5,943 nucleotides of DNA from Candidatus Adiutrix sp. (GTDB lineage: Bacteria; Desulfobacterota; Desulfarculia; Adiutricales; Adiutricaceae), in NCBI GenBank assembly GCA_031286085.1, contig JAITUX010000132.1, positions 1 to 5,943 on the forward strand, read 5' to 3'. The notes under the pieces were generated by a model. That model saw nothing but the letters and a program-made list of their open reading frames with translations, ran no database searches and had not been told where the DNA came from. Each line of letters opens with the position of its first letter. The first letter of the stretch is position 1. This document shows, one piece after another, positions 1-5,943 of this stretch. The translations under genes were made by a program, and so were the position numbers.

Positions 1-503
<503 letters not shown>

Positions 504-571
504 GTCTTCCGGTTTTTGAGGCGGCTTCAGGCAATCATCCAAGCTGACGCTCATGGCGTCCCCCCTACATC

Positions 572-600
572 TTGTCAGTCCAAGGCGCTTAAGGTAAACT
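572..600 (+). promoter_or_regulatory. Candidate sigma70 promoter of mntA-hepT
   Basis: TTGTCA (572-577, 5/6 match to the -35 consensus) is followed after exactly 17 bp by TAAACT (595-600, 4/6 match to the -10 consensus). Transcription would start near 607, about 50 nt before the mntA ATG. It is the best promoter-like pair in this gap, but it was found by eye only. Confidence 0.5.
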
Positions 601-625
601 GTTCGCCGGGCGTTCCTTAAAGCGC
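585..625. repeat. Imperfect inverted repeat in the mntA promoter (operator candidate)
   Basis: GCGCTTAAGG (585-594) fills the promoter spacer right up to the -10 hexamer. Its reverse complement, with one extra A, recurs as CCTTAAAGCGC (615-625), just downstream of the predicted start site. Arms are 10 bp with a 20-nt centre. The placement fits a repressor site, possibly for autoregulation by the toxin-antitoxin proteins, but it could equally form an RNA hairpin in the leader. Confidence 0.45.
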
Positions 626-659
626 GCCCCAAGGGGACGTAATAAACCAGGAATTCGCC

Positions 660-965
660 ATGAACAAAGATGAGATTTATGACATAGTCGAAATAAAGCG
701 CCGGCTGGCCCCTGTTTTCCAGGTTAACGGCGTCAAGAGCGCCGTTCTGTTCGGCTCCTATGCCACCGGCGAAGCCACCGCCCACAGCGATGTGGATATT
801 TTGGTGGACAGCGGACTGCGGGGCCTGGATTTTGTCGGCTTGATTGAACATGCCCAAGAGGCTCTTCAAAAAGATGTTGATCTGATAGAGGCCCATTACC
901 TGAAAAGGAATTCACGAATTGAGCAAGAAATAAATAAAACCGGGGTCTATATTTATGGCGGTTAA
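660..965 (+). CDS. mntA: MntA-type minimal nucleotidyltransferase, antitoxin of a HEPN/MNT toxin-antitoxin module
   Basis: This is a small (101 aa) MNT-domain nucleotidyltransferase of the DNA polymerase beta superfamily. In characterised HepT/MntA pairs this protein is the antitoxin and transfers AMP from ATP onto a tyrosine of the HEPN toxin. The catalytic motif GSX10DXD is exact: G32-S33, then D44 and D46 (GSYATGEATAHSDVDILVD), with a third acidic residue expected at D74 (KDVDLIEA). The length is normal for the family. The ATG at 660 is preceded by AGGA at 649-652 with a 7-nt gap. Its stop overlaps the start of hepT by 11 bp, so the two are translationally linked. The assignment rests on the motif plus the partner gene. 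Antitoxin activity for this copy is inferred. Confidence 0.92.
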   Translation: MNKDEIYDIVEIKRRLAPVFQVNGVKSAVLFGSYATGEATAHSDVDILVDSGLRGLDFVGLIEHAQEALQKDVDLIEAHYLKRNSRIEQEINKTGVYIYGG

Positions 966-1290
966 AGACGCGGCCTTAGTGACGAAAATTATCGCGCATA
1001 TTGATAGAATTCAGAGCTATGCCGGCGATATGGGGAAAGATGGCTTTTTAGCCGATTCAAAACTGCTTGAGGCTTGTGTCTTCAATTTGCTCCAGATGGG
1101 CGAACTTGCCTGTAGATTGACGGATGAATTCAGAAATACCCACCCTGAAATACCTTGGACCAAGATTCGAGGGCTTCGGCATAAAATAGTTCATGATTAT
1201 GAAGGTGTGGATTTGGAGATCATCTGGGATATCGTCAACAACGATTTGGCGCATCTGCGCCGTCAGTTGGCCGGCTTGACCCTTTTGTGA
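955..1290 (+). CDS. hepT: HepT-type HEPN-domain RNase toxin
   Basis: This 111-aa, all-helical HEPN protein (DUF86 family) is the toxin of the pair. Family members act as RNases, with tRNA or mRNA as targets. The diagnostic RX4HXY motif is present as R75-HKIV-H80-D-Y82 within IPWTKIRGLRHKIVHDYEGV. R75 and H80 are the expected catalytic residues, and Y82 is the residue AMPylated by MntA in studied systems. The N-terminal helix and the NLLQMGELA helix (about residues 44-52) are also typical. The ATG at 955 lies inside the end of mntA (11-bp overlap). The ribosome site is weak (GGGG at 942-945), suggesting expression depends on coupling to mntA. A hand count of 1021-1260 gives about 46% G+C, well below the flanking genes, consistent with horizontal acquisition. 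The frame is intact, with no missing key residue. Confidence 0.92.
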   Translation: MAVKDAALVTKIIAHIDRIQSYAGDMGKDGFLADSKLLEACVFNLLQMGELACRLTDEFRNTHPEIPWTKIRGLRHKIVHDYEGVDLEIIWDIVNNDLAHLRRQLAGLTLL

Positions 1291-1351
1291 GATTGTCTGA
1301 TGGCAGGCCTGGGCCGCTTCATTTAAAAGCACGCTTTAACCTTAACCTGGC

Positions 1352-1357
1352 GGGAGG
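1352..1357 (+). promoter_or_regulatory. Ribosome binding site fixing the thioesterase start
   Basis: GGGAGG lies 8 nt before the GTG at 1366. The longer possible start, GTG at 1357, overlaps this site and so is unlikely to be used. Confidence 0.7.
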
Positions 1358-1365
1358 TGGGTTTG

Positions 1366-2121
1366 GTGAACTGGGTCCGCACCGAGAGATTCAAGATCCG
1401 GGGCTATGAGATAGGGCCGGACCTCAGGGTGCCCCTGCAAAACCTGTGCGGCTACATGGAGGAAGCCGCCGCGCTCCACGCGGCCGAGCTGGGCTTCTCC
1501 ATGGACGGGCTGGCGCGGCGGAACCTGGCCTGGGCCCTGACCCGGCTGTGGATCGAGTTCGACGAATGGCCCTTTATGGGCGGCGAGGCCCTGGAGGATG
1601 AAGAGGCCAGCTGGATCACCGTCAAGACCTGGCCCGTGGCCGCGGAACGCCTGCAATACCGCCGGGATTTCATCCTGACCTGGCGCGGGGGCCTCCTGGC
1701 CAAGGCCGCGACCGACTGGGTGGTCATTAATCTTGAATCGCGGCGGGCGGAGCGCATTCCGGAATTCATCGCGGCCTTGCGGCCGGAAAACCCGGCCCCG
1801 GCCCTGGAAGCCGGCCGCCCGCGCCTGCCCGACCCGGAAAGCGCGCCGCACCTGGCCTCGTTCACGGTGCGGAAATCCGATATCGACCGCAACAACCACG
1901 TGAACAACGCCTGTTTCGCCGCCTGGCTTACGGAATCGGCGCCGGACGAACTCACCCGCGGACGCCTGAAACTATTGCAGATAGTCTATCGGGCCGAGGC
2001 CCGGTACGGGGATACCGTGGCGGCGCGGGGCCGGCGGGAGGCGGACGGCGCCTTTCTGCAGGGTTTATTCCGGTCGTCCGACGGGCGGGAACTCGTGCGG
2101 GCGCGCAGCCTATGGGACTGA
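1366..2121 (+). CDS. Acyl-ACP thioesterase (plant FatA/FatB-like bacterial family)
   Basis: The protein is predicted to hydrolyse the thioester of acyl-acyl carrier protein in the cytoplasm, releasing a free fatty acid from type II fatty-acid synthesis. It is 251 aa from the GTG start, the usual size for bacterial members built of two hotdog folds. The N-terminal hotdog begins with RTERFKIRGYEIGPDLRVPLQNLCGYMEEAA. The second carries the hallmark SDIDRNNHVNNACFAAWL, in which D174, N176 and H178 correspond to the Asp-x-Asn-x-His catalytic set of plant FatB enzymes. The GTG at 1366 was chosen for its well-spaced GGGAGG; TTG at 1363 is a close alternative. The gene is separate from hepT (75-bp gap) and converges on the MFS gene. 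Its stop codon lies inside the outer arm of a long palindrome. Chain-length preference cannot be read from the sequence. Confidence 0.88.
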   Translation: MNWVRTERFKIRGYEIGPDLRVPLQNLCGYMEEAAALHAAELGFSMDGLARRNLAWALTRLWIEFDEWPFMGGEALEDEEASWITVKTWPVAAERLQYRRDFILTWRGGLLAKAATDWVVINLESRRAERIPEFIAALRPENPAPALEAGRPRLPDPESAPHLASFTVRKSDIDRNNHVNNACFAAWLTESAPDELTRGRLKLLQIVYRAEARYGDTVAARGRREADGAFLQGLFRSSDGRELVRARSLWD

Positions 2122-2244
2122 TTAATGGTCTTTTTGTTCCCTAGCTGCGTTGCTCGCGTTTTTTAAGGCTCAAAATATTTTCAATATTCCTCGCCTTAAA
2201 AAACGCTCCCGCCTAGCCAGGGAACAAAAATCCTCATTAATCAG
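2118..2244. repeat. 127-bp near-palindromic element (MITE-like or bidirectional terminator) between convergent genes
   Basis: Two 52-nt arms (2118-2169 and 2193-2244) surround a 23-nt A+T-rich centre. Three blocks are perfect inverted repeats: CTGATTAATG (2118-2127) with CATTAATCAG (2235-2244); TTTTTGTTCCCT (2131-2142) with AGGGAACAAAAA (2219-2230); and GCGTTTTTTAAGGC (2156-2169) with GCCTTAAAAAACGC (2193-2206). The interval between the last two blocks pairs poorly. The centre can form a small hairpin from two AATATT copies separated by TTC. The stop codons of both convergent genes lie within the outermost arms. No transposase ORF is inside. There is no GC-stem/T-run pattern typical of an intrinsic terminator, so a non-autonomous mobile element or a REP-like palindrome is favoured, though it probably also blocks read-through. 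Confidence 0.8.
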
Positions 2245-3521
2245 CGTTTACCTGGAAAAGCCCCGGGCGCCGGTTTAATTGCCGTGACCTTCCGGCTTCG
2301 GCTACTGGTCTCCGCGCTGACTTTTTGCCCGCCGATTATGGTCCAGGCGGCAGCCTGGTTTTTGTCCAGCCATAGCCAGCCCGCGGCGCAGATCAGGCCC
2401 ACCAGGGCGGACAGGCCGCCCGTCGCCAGGATGAAATCGCTCCAGGGCAGGGAGCACAAGAGCATGGACAGGCCGCCGAAGAAGAGGGCGGCGCAGCCTA
2501 TCAAGGCGGCCACGCTGCCCGTGTCCGTATCCAGCTGGTTCATCAGGAGCATGGTGGTCGCGGGCCGCAGGGCGCTGCCGCACATGGTGACCGGCGCGAA
2601 AAGCAGGGCGAAGACGAAGGGGCCGGCCGCGCCGAAGAAAATGATCAGAACCCCGAACAGGCCCGTCGCCGCGTAGCAGAAGGCGATGAACCAGCGCTTG
2701 GGGAGTTCCCGCAAAAAACGGATATAGACGAGGGGCCCCAAGACCGAGGCTACGGCGTTGGCCGCGAAAAAATAGCTGTAACTCTGCGGCGTCACCCGGA
2801 ATATTTCCTCATAGATATAGGACGAAGTGACCAGGTAGGCCATGAAGGCCATGCTGCCGGCGGAAACGACCAGGAGCAGCGAGCGAAAGCCCCGGTGGCT
2901 CAAAACATGCCCCACCCGGCCCAGGGCGTCCGCCACCGAGCCCGGCGTCCGCTGTTTACAGGTCTCGCCCAGGGCGAACCAGCCCAGAAGCGCCAGGCCG
3001 CCGCAGCCCGCCAGAGCCCAGAATATGCCGCGCCAGGAGGGCAGCGTAAGCAGGATGCCGCCCAGAACCGGGGCCAGCATGGGCGCTAAGGCCACCATGG
3101 CCTGGATGGCGGTGAGGGCGTTTTCCATGGTCCGGCCCCGGTAGCTGTCCTTGACCACGGCCAGGCTGGCGGAACTCAAGGCGCCGCTGCCCAGGGCCTG
3201 AAGGCAGCGCCCGGCGATGAGCTGCCCGAGGGACGGGCAGAGGGCCAGCCAGACGCTGGCGGCGATGAATAAAATAAGGCCGGCCAGGAGAATGGGCTTG
3301 CGGCCGTACTTGTCGCTGAACGGCCCCCAAAACAGCATGGACAGGGCGTAAACGAGCATGAAGAGGCTGAGGCTGAGATTGGTCAGCCCGGCCTTCACGC
3401 CGAAATAGGCCGACATGCCGGGCAGGGCCGGCAGATACAGGTCGGTGGAGATCGGCACGAAGGCGCTCAGGAACGCCAGGTAGACGATGAGCCAGTTTGA
3501 ACCCAGGGCCAGGGCGCGCAT
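2241..3521 (-). CDS. MFS exporter, Bcr/CflA drug-resistance family
   Basis: This is an inner-membrane proton-driven efflux protein of the drug:H+ antiporter-1 group. About 12 hydrophobic segments are visible across 426 aa. TM1 ends in STDLYLPALPG (residues 25-35), the characteristic Bcr/CflA sequence with its membrane-embedded Asp27. MFS motif A is GPFSDKYGRK (66-75). TM5 carries the motif C-like APMLAPVLGG, as usual in this family. After the last TM (LICAAGWLWL) there is a basic, Ser-rich cytoplasmic tail of about 40 residues. The ATG at 3521 was chosen because GAGG sits 6 nt upstream; an in-frame TTG at 3536 has no ribosome site. The substrate is unknown: multidrug, sulfonamide, bicyclomycin or a metabolite are all possible. 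The stop at 2241-2243 is inside the arm of the palindromic element. Confidence 0.9.
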   Translation of the reverse strand: MRALALGSNWLIVYLAFLSAFVPISTDLYLPALPGMSAYFGVKAGLTNLSLSLFMLVYALSMLFWGPFSDKYGRKPILLAGLILFIAASVWLALCPSLGQLIAGRCLQALGSGALSSASLAVVKDSYRGRTMENALTAIQAMVALAPMLAPVLGGILLTLPSWRGIFWALAGCGGLALLGWFALGETCKQRTPGSVADALGRVGHVLSHRGFRSLLLVVSAGSMAFMAYLVTSSYIYEEIFRVTPQSYSYFFAANAVASVLGPLVYIRFLRELPKRWFIAFCYAATGLFGVLIIFFGAAGPFVFALLFAPVTMCGSALRPATTMLLMNQLDTDTGSVAALIGCAALFFGGLSMLLCSLPWSDFILATGGLSALVGLICAAGWLWLDKNQAAAWTIIGGQKVSAETSSRSRKVTAIKPAPGAFPGKR

Positions 3522-3552
3522 ACGGGGCCTCGACAATTTCAGCGATCAATCG

Positions 3553-3582
3553 ACTATATGTTCTTAATGGTTCCGGCGTCAA
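3553..3582 (-). promoter_or_regulatory. Candidate sigma70 promoter of the MFS gene
   Basis: Read on the minus strand, TTGACG (3582-3577) and TATAGT (3558-3553) are separated by 18 bp. Each hexamer matches consensus at 5 of 6 positions. Transcription would begin near 3546, giving a leader of about 25 nt before the ATG at 3521. Confidence 0.6.
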
Positions 3583-3594
3583 GCGCATTCAAAG

Positions 3595-3623
3595 TTGACA
3601 CGTCTTTTTTTTTGAGCTAACTT
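3595..3623 (+). promoter_or_regulatory. Candidate promoter of the amr-type operon
   Basis: A perfect TTGACA (3595-3600) is followed after 17 bp by TAACTT (3618-3623), a weak -10 (3/6). A run of nine T's (3605-3613) lies in the spacer. An alternative pair is TTGAGC (3612-3617) with TTAATT (3635-3640). The leader to the ATG at 3656 would be roughly 25 nt for the first option. Confidence 0.4.
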
Positions 3624-3655
3624 AGAAAAATTGATTAATTCTCTTAAGGTGGGTC

Positions 3656-4480
3656 ATGATTTGGATTTGGGCGGCCCTGATGCCGCACCCGCCAGCCATG
3701 CTGCCCCAGGTCGGCCTCGGCCGCGAGTTGAGCGCGGGCCACACCCTGGCCGGCTCCAGGACCCTGCTCAACCGCATCGCGGCCCGGCCGGTCGGCGGCC
3801 GGCCGGATTTTCTCCTGGTGCTCTCTCCCCATCAGCCTTACGCCCCGGGGGTTCTGCTCATTAACACCGCCCCGGAACTGGAAGGCAGCCTCAAGCGTTT
3901 CGGGGCGCCCAAGCTCAAGCTGCGCCTGACCACGGCCCTGGAGATCGAAGCCGCCCTGGCCACCTATCTGGCCGCGGCGGGGCTCCCGGTGGCCGAGGCC
4001 GCCATTCCGGATATCACCCTCGACCACGGCGCCCAGGTGCCGCTTCGCATCCTGAGCCAGGTTATTCCCAATCTGCCGCCGGTCATCCTGGCCAACCCCA
4101 GCGGCCTGACCCCGGCCCAGGCCCTGGCCCTGGGCTGGGCCCTGGCCGCTTTTCAACCGCCAAGCGAAACCCTGACCGGGGCTCTTTTGGCCAGCGGCGA
4201 TTTATCCCACCGCCTGTCCCGGGACGCCCCCGTCGGCTTCCATCCCGACGGGGCCGCCTTCGACCGCGAACTCCTGGCCGCCCTGTCCGCCGGGGACGGG
4301 ACGCACATGCTGGCCCAATGGCCGCCCGGCCGCCTGGCCGAGGCGGGCGAATGCGGCTACCGTCCGGCCTTGGCCCTGCTGGGCCTGGCCGGGGAGCCCG
4401 TGGAAATAATCTCCTATGAAGGCCCCTTCGGCGTGGGCTACTGCCACGCCCTGTGGCGGCCGGCGGCGGAGACCCATTGA
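3656..4480 (+). CDS. LigB-type class III extradiol dioxygenase-like protein of an AmmeMemoRadiSam-type operon
   Basis: This 274-aa cytoplasmic protein belongs to the class III extradiol dioxygenase (LigB)/Memo superfamily. Motifs in order are MPHPP (H11), LSPHQPY (H59), LDHGAQVPL (D123-H124), ASGDLSH (H185) and AGECGYRP (E232). By position these match the LigB pattern of two His and one Glu as Fe(II) ligands (H11, H59, E232) plus a catalytic His (H185), so the metal site looks complete. From memory, in many anaerobes this domain is the N-terminal half of a longer AMMECR1 protein; here it is a separate gene overlapping the AMMECR1 gene by 4 bp. The ATG at 3656 follows a good site (AAGGTG, 3646-3651). 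A ring-cleaving role is not implied; the substrate is unknown. I withhold the symbol amrB because canonical AmrB is a Memo-type protein of the same superfamily. Confidence 0.83.
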   Translation: MIWIWAALMPHPPAMLPQVGLGRELSAGHTLAGSRTLLNRIAARPVGGRPDFLLVLSPHQPYAPGVLLINTAPELEGSLKRFGAPKLKLRLTTALEIEAALATYLAAAGLPVAEAAIPDITLDHGAQVPLRILSQVIPNLPPVILANPSGLTPAQALALGWALAAFQPPSETLTGALLASGDLSHRLSRDAPVGFHPDGAAFDRELLAALSAGDGTHMLAQWPPGRLAEAGECGYRPALALLGLAGEPVEIISYEGPFGVGYCHALWRPAAETH

Positions 4481-5025
4481 AAACCCCGGCGGTCATCGCG
4501 GCCTATCCCCGCCTGGCCCGGGCGGCCGTGACCCGCGCCCTGGCCGGCCAACCGCCTCCGGAGCCCGGAACCATAGACCCGGACCCGGCCCTGTGGCGGC
4601 CGCGCCGGGCCTGCTTCGTCTCCCTTAAAGACCCGGACCTGCGCGGCTGCATCGGCACCATCCATCCGGCCTGCCAAGACCTGGGACGGGAAATAATCGC
4701 CAACGCCTTGGCCGCGGCCGCCCGCGACCCCCGTTTCCCGCCCCTTCGGCCGGAGGAACTGCCCGGGGTGCTTTTTTCCGTCGATGTGCTGAGCGAGCCT
4801 GAACCGGTCTCGGATTGGAGTGAACTGGACCCGGCCCGCTGGGGGGTCATAGTCAGCCGGGGCGGCCGGCGGGGGCTTTTGTTGCCGGACCTCCCGGGGG
4901 TGGACGACGCGGCCCGGCAAGTGGCCATCGCCGCCCGGAAAGCCGGGCTGGATGATTTGAAGAACCTGACCCTTCACCGTTTCAGCGTGGAACGCCATCC
5001 CGAGACGGAGGAGGATTGGGGGTGA
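4477..5025 (+). CDS. amrA: AMMECR1-domain protein, AmmeMemoRadiSam system protein A
   Basis: This 182-aa protein consists of an AMMECR1 domain. The family signature LRGCIGTI is at residues 55-62, preceded by ACFVSLKD and followed by NALAAAARDPRFPPLRPEEL, then VSRGGRRGLLLPDL towards the C-terminus. The TTG at 4477 was chosen because GGAG (4468-4471) lies 5 nt upstream. It overlaps the previous gene's stop as TTGA, and the resulting N-terminus (KTPAVIAAYPRLARAAV) is a normal first helix; the longer GTG at 4453 is less likely. It sits between the dioxygenase-like and radical SAM genes, overlapping both by 4 bp, which signals tight translational coupling and probably a shared complex or pathway. 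The biochemical role of AMMECR1 domains is unresolved; the conserved Cys58 may be functional. The family call is secure. Confidence 0.92.
   Translation: MKTPAVIAAYPRLARAAVTRALAGQPPPEPGTIDPDPALWRPRRACFVSLKDPDLRGCIGTIHPACQDLGREIIANALAAAARDPRFPPLRPEELPGVLFSVDVLSEPEPVSDWSELDPARWGVIVSRGGRRGLLLPDLPGVDDAARQVAIAARKAGLDDLKNLTLHRFSVERHPETEEDWG
5007..5014 (+). promoter_or_regulatory. Ribosome binding site fixing the amrS start
   Basis: GGAGGAGG, inside the end of amrA, lies 7 nt before the GTG at 5022. The upstream TTG at 5016 is only 1 nt away from this site and is unlikely to be used. Confidence 0.75.
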
Positions 5026-5891
5026 AGGCCCGCTGGTGGCGGCTTCTGGCCGGCCCGGAGCCGGTTCAGGCCTGCGGCCTGTGCTTCCGCGGCTGCCGGC
5101 TTAAGGCCGGGCAGTGGGGCGCCTGCCGCGCCAGGCGGGGCGGCGCCGAGGGGCTGGAATCGCCCTTTCTGGGCCGCTTCGCCGCCCTGGCCGTGGACCC
5201 CGTTGAAAAAAAGCCTTTCCGACACTGGCGGCCCGGCACCAGCATCTTTTCCCTAGGCGCCTTGGGCTGCACCATGGCCTGCCCCTTTTGCCAGAACCAC
5301 CGCCTGGCCGAGCCCAGCCCGCGCCGGCCGCCGCCCTTAACCGGCCTGCCGCCCGCGGAACTGGCGCGGGAGGTCCGCCGGCTCGGCCTTTCCGCCGTGG
5401 CCTATACCTACAACGAGCCCACCCTGGCCGCCGAATACATCCTGGAGGCGGCCCCCTTCCTGGAGGCCGAGGGCGTGGCCACGGCGCTGGTGACCAACGG
5501 CCTCATGAGCCCGGAGGTCCTGGCCGACCTGGGGCCCCATCTGGCCGCGGCCAACGTGGATCTCAAGACCTTCAATCCCGAGACTTACCGCCGCCTGGGC
5601 GGCTCGCTGCCGGCGGTCCAGGCCACGATAAGCGGCCTCCTGGACCGCGGCGTCCACATGGAACTGACCACCCTGGTCGTGCCGGGCTTAAGCGACGACC
5701 CGGAGGAATTCGCCGCCCTGGTTGACTGGGTGGCCGGCTTGGACAGGAACCTGCCCCTCCACCTCTCCCGCTACTTCCCGGCCCACCGCTACGACGCCCC
5801 GGCCACGGAAATCGATTTATTGCGCCGCTTCCGCAACCTGGCCTTGGGGCGGCTGACCCGGGTGTTTTTAGGCAACGTCCCGGAGCCGTAG
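5022..5891 (+). CDS. amrS: Radical SAM enzyme, AmmeMemoRadiSam system
   Basis: This is a radical S-adenosylmethionine enzyme related to pyruvate formate-lyase activases (COG1180). The CX3CX2C motif binding the 4Fe-4S cluster is C83-TMA-C87-PF-C90, followed by QNHRLAE. A second N-terminal cysteine set, C18-GL-C21-FRG-C25 and C35 (in WGACRAR), is typical of AmrS and may hold another metal. AVAYTYNEPT, NVDLKTFNPETYRR and LTTLVVPGLSDDPEEF are family landmarks along the TIM-barrel. The protein is 289 aa and stops just after VFLGNVPEP. Members I know usually run on to about 330-340 aa with a Cys-rich CPxCG tail, which is absent here. The GTG at 5022 overlaps the amrA stop as GTGA. The substrate is unknown; it may modify or mature one of its two operon partners. 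Confidence 0.91.
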   Translation: MKARWWRLLAGPEPVQACGLCFRGCRLKAGQWGACRARRGGAEGLESPFLGRFAALAVDPVEKKPFRHWRPGTSIFSLGALGCTMACPFCQNHRLAEPSPRRPPPLTGLPPAELAREVRRLGLSAVAYTYNEPTLAAEYILEAAPFLEAEGVATALVTNGLMSPEVLADLGPHLAAANVDLKTFNPETYRRLGGSLPAVQATISGLLDRGVHMELTTLVVPGLSDDPEEFAALVDWVAGLDRNLPLHLSRYFPAHRYDAPATEIDLLRRFRNLALGRLTRVFLGNVPEP

Positions 5892-5943
5892 GCCTAAAAG
5901 CGCCGCCGGCGGCTGTGAACCGGGCGTGCCGACGGTTGACAAC
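5892..5943 (+). other. Downstream intergenic end of window
   Basis: The last 52 bases hold a GC palindrome, GCCGCCGGCGGC (5902-5913), without loop or T-run, and a TTGACA (5936-5941) that could be the -35 of a promoter continuing beyond the window. Neither can be confirmed here. Confidence 0.3.

Larger units (their letters stand above)
504..659. other. Intergenic stretch upstream of the toxin-antitoxin module
   Basis: This is a 156-bp non-coding gap between the ABC ATPase and mntA. It holds the candidate mntA promoter and an imperfect inverted repeat, annotated separately. A small hairpin (GACGC/GCGTC, 546-560) has no T-run after it, so I see no convincing terminator for the ABC gene. Just before mntA there is also a CCCC-AA-GGGG palindrome at 627-636. 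Confidence 0.6.

Noticed and set aside
546..560. Small hairpin GACGC-TCATG-GCGTC as a terminator for the ABC gene
   Set aside because: The stem is only 5 bp and a C-run, not a T-run, follows, so it is not a credible intrinsic terminator.
3644..4156. A 170-codon minus-strand open frame opposite the dioxygenase-like gene
   Set aside because: It is Gly/Gln/Arg-rich low-complexity translation typical of the reverse strand of a GC-rich gene. The plus-strand frame has conserved motifs.
4083..4496. A Pro/Arg/Gly-rich minus-strand open frame
   Set aside because: This is compositional shadow of the G+C-rich coding strand, with no ribosome site or motif.
5902..5913. GC palindrome GCCGCCGGCGGC as terminator of the amr-type operon
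   Set aside because: It has no loop and no T-tract. Such palindromes arise easily in DNA this G+C-rich.
5936..5941. TTGACA near the right edge as a promoter
   Set aside because: The window ends before any -10 could be seen, so only a possible -35 can be noted.

Overview
The window is a G+C-rich bacterial chromosomal segment with dense genes, short operons, GTG/TTG starts and 4-bp stop/start overlaps. The gene set (polar amino-acid ABC transporter, bacterial acyl-ACP thioesterase, Bcr/CflA-type exporter, AmmeMemoRadiSam-type operon) and codon use would fit an anaerobic bacterium such as a member of the Desulfobacterota. That assignment is inference only; there is no rRNA or other taxonomic marker here.

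Layout: (1) 1-503, the 3' part of a GlnQ/HisP-type ABC ATPase running in from the left. (2) 504-659, a non-coding stretch with a good sigma70-like promoter whose spacer carries one arm of an inverted repeat. (3) 660-1290, a complete two-gene MntA/HepT (MNT-HEPN) toxin-antitoxin module that is clearly less G+C-rich than its neighbours. (4) 1366-2121, an acyl-ACP thioesterase. (5) 2118-2244, a 127-bp near-palindrome whose outer arms contain the stop codons of both convergent genes. (6) 2241-3521, minus strand, a 12-TM MFS exporter of the Bcr/CflA drug-resistance family, with its own promoter at 3553-3582. (7) 3656-5891, a three-gene operon: a LigB-type class III extradiol dioxygenase-like protein, an AMMECR1-domain protein (AmrA) and a radical SAM enzyme (AmrS), joined by 4-bp overlaps (TTGA and GTGA).

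How the genes work together: MntA and HepT form a self-contained module in which the nucleotidyltransferase is expected to AMPylate and silence the HEPN RNase. The three amr-type genes are tightly coupled and almost certainly act together. The biochemical role of this trio is not settled as far as I know, and it is the most interesting functional unknown here. The thioesterase and exporter are convergent and have no evident functional link.

The items most worth a second look are the amr-type operon (a discrete dioxygenase gene with an apparently complete metal site, and an AmrS without the C-terminal Cys-rich tail), the 127-bp palindrome at the two stop codons, and the operator-like repeat in the mntA promoter.
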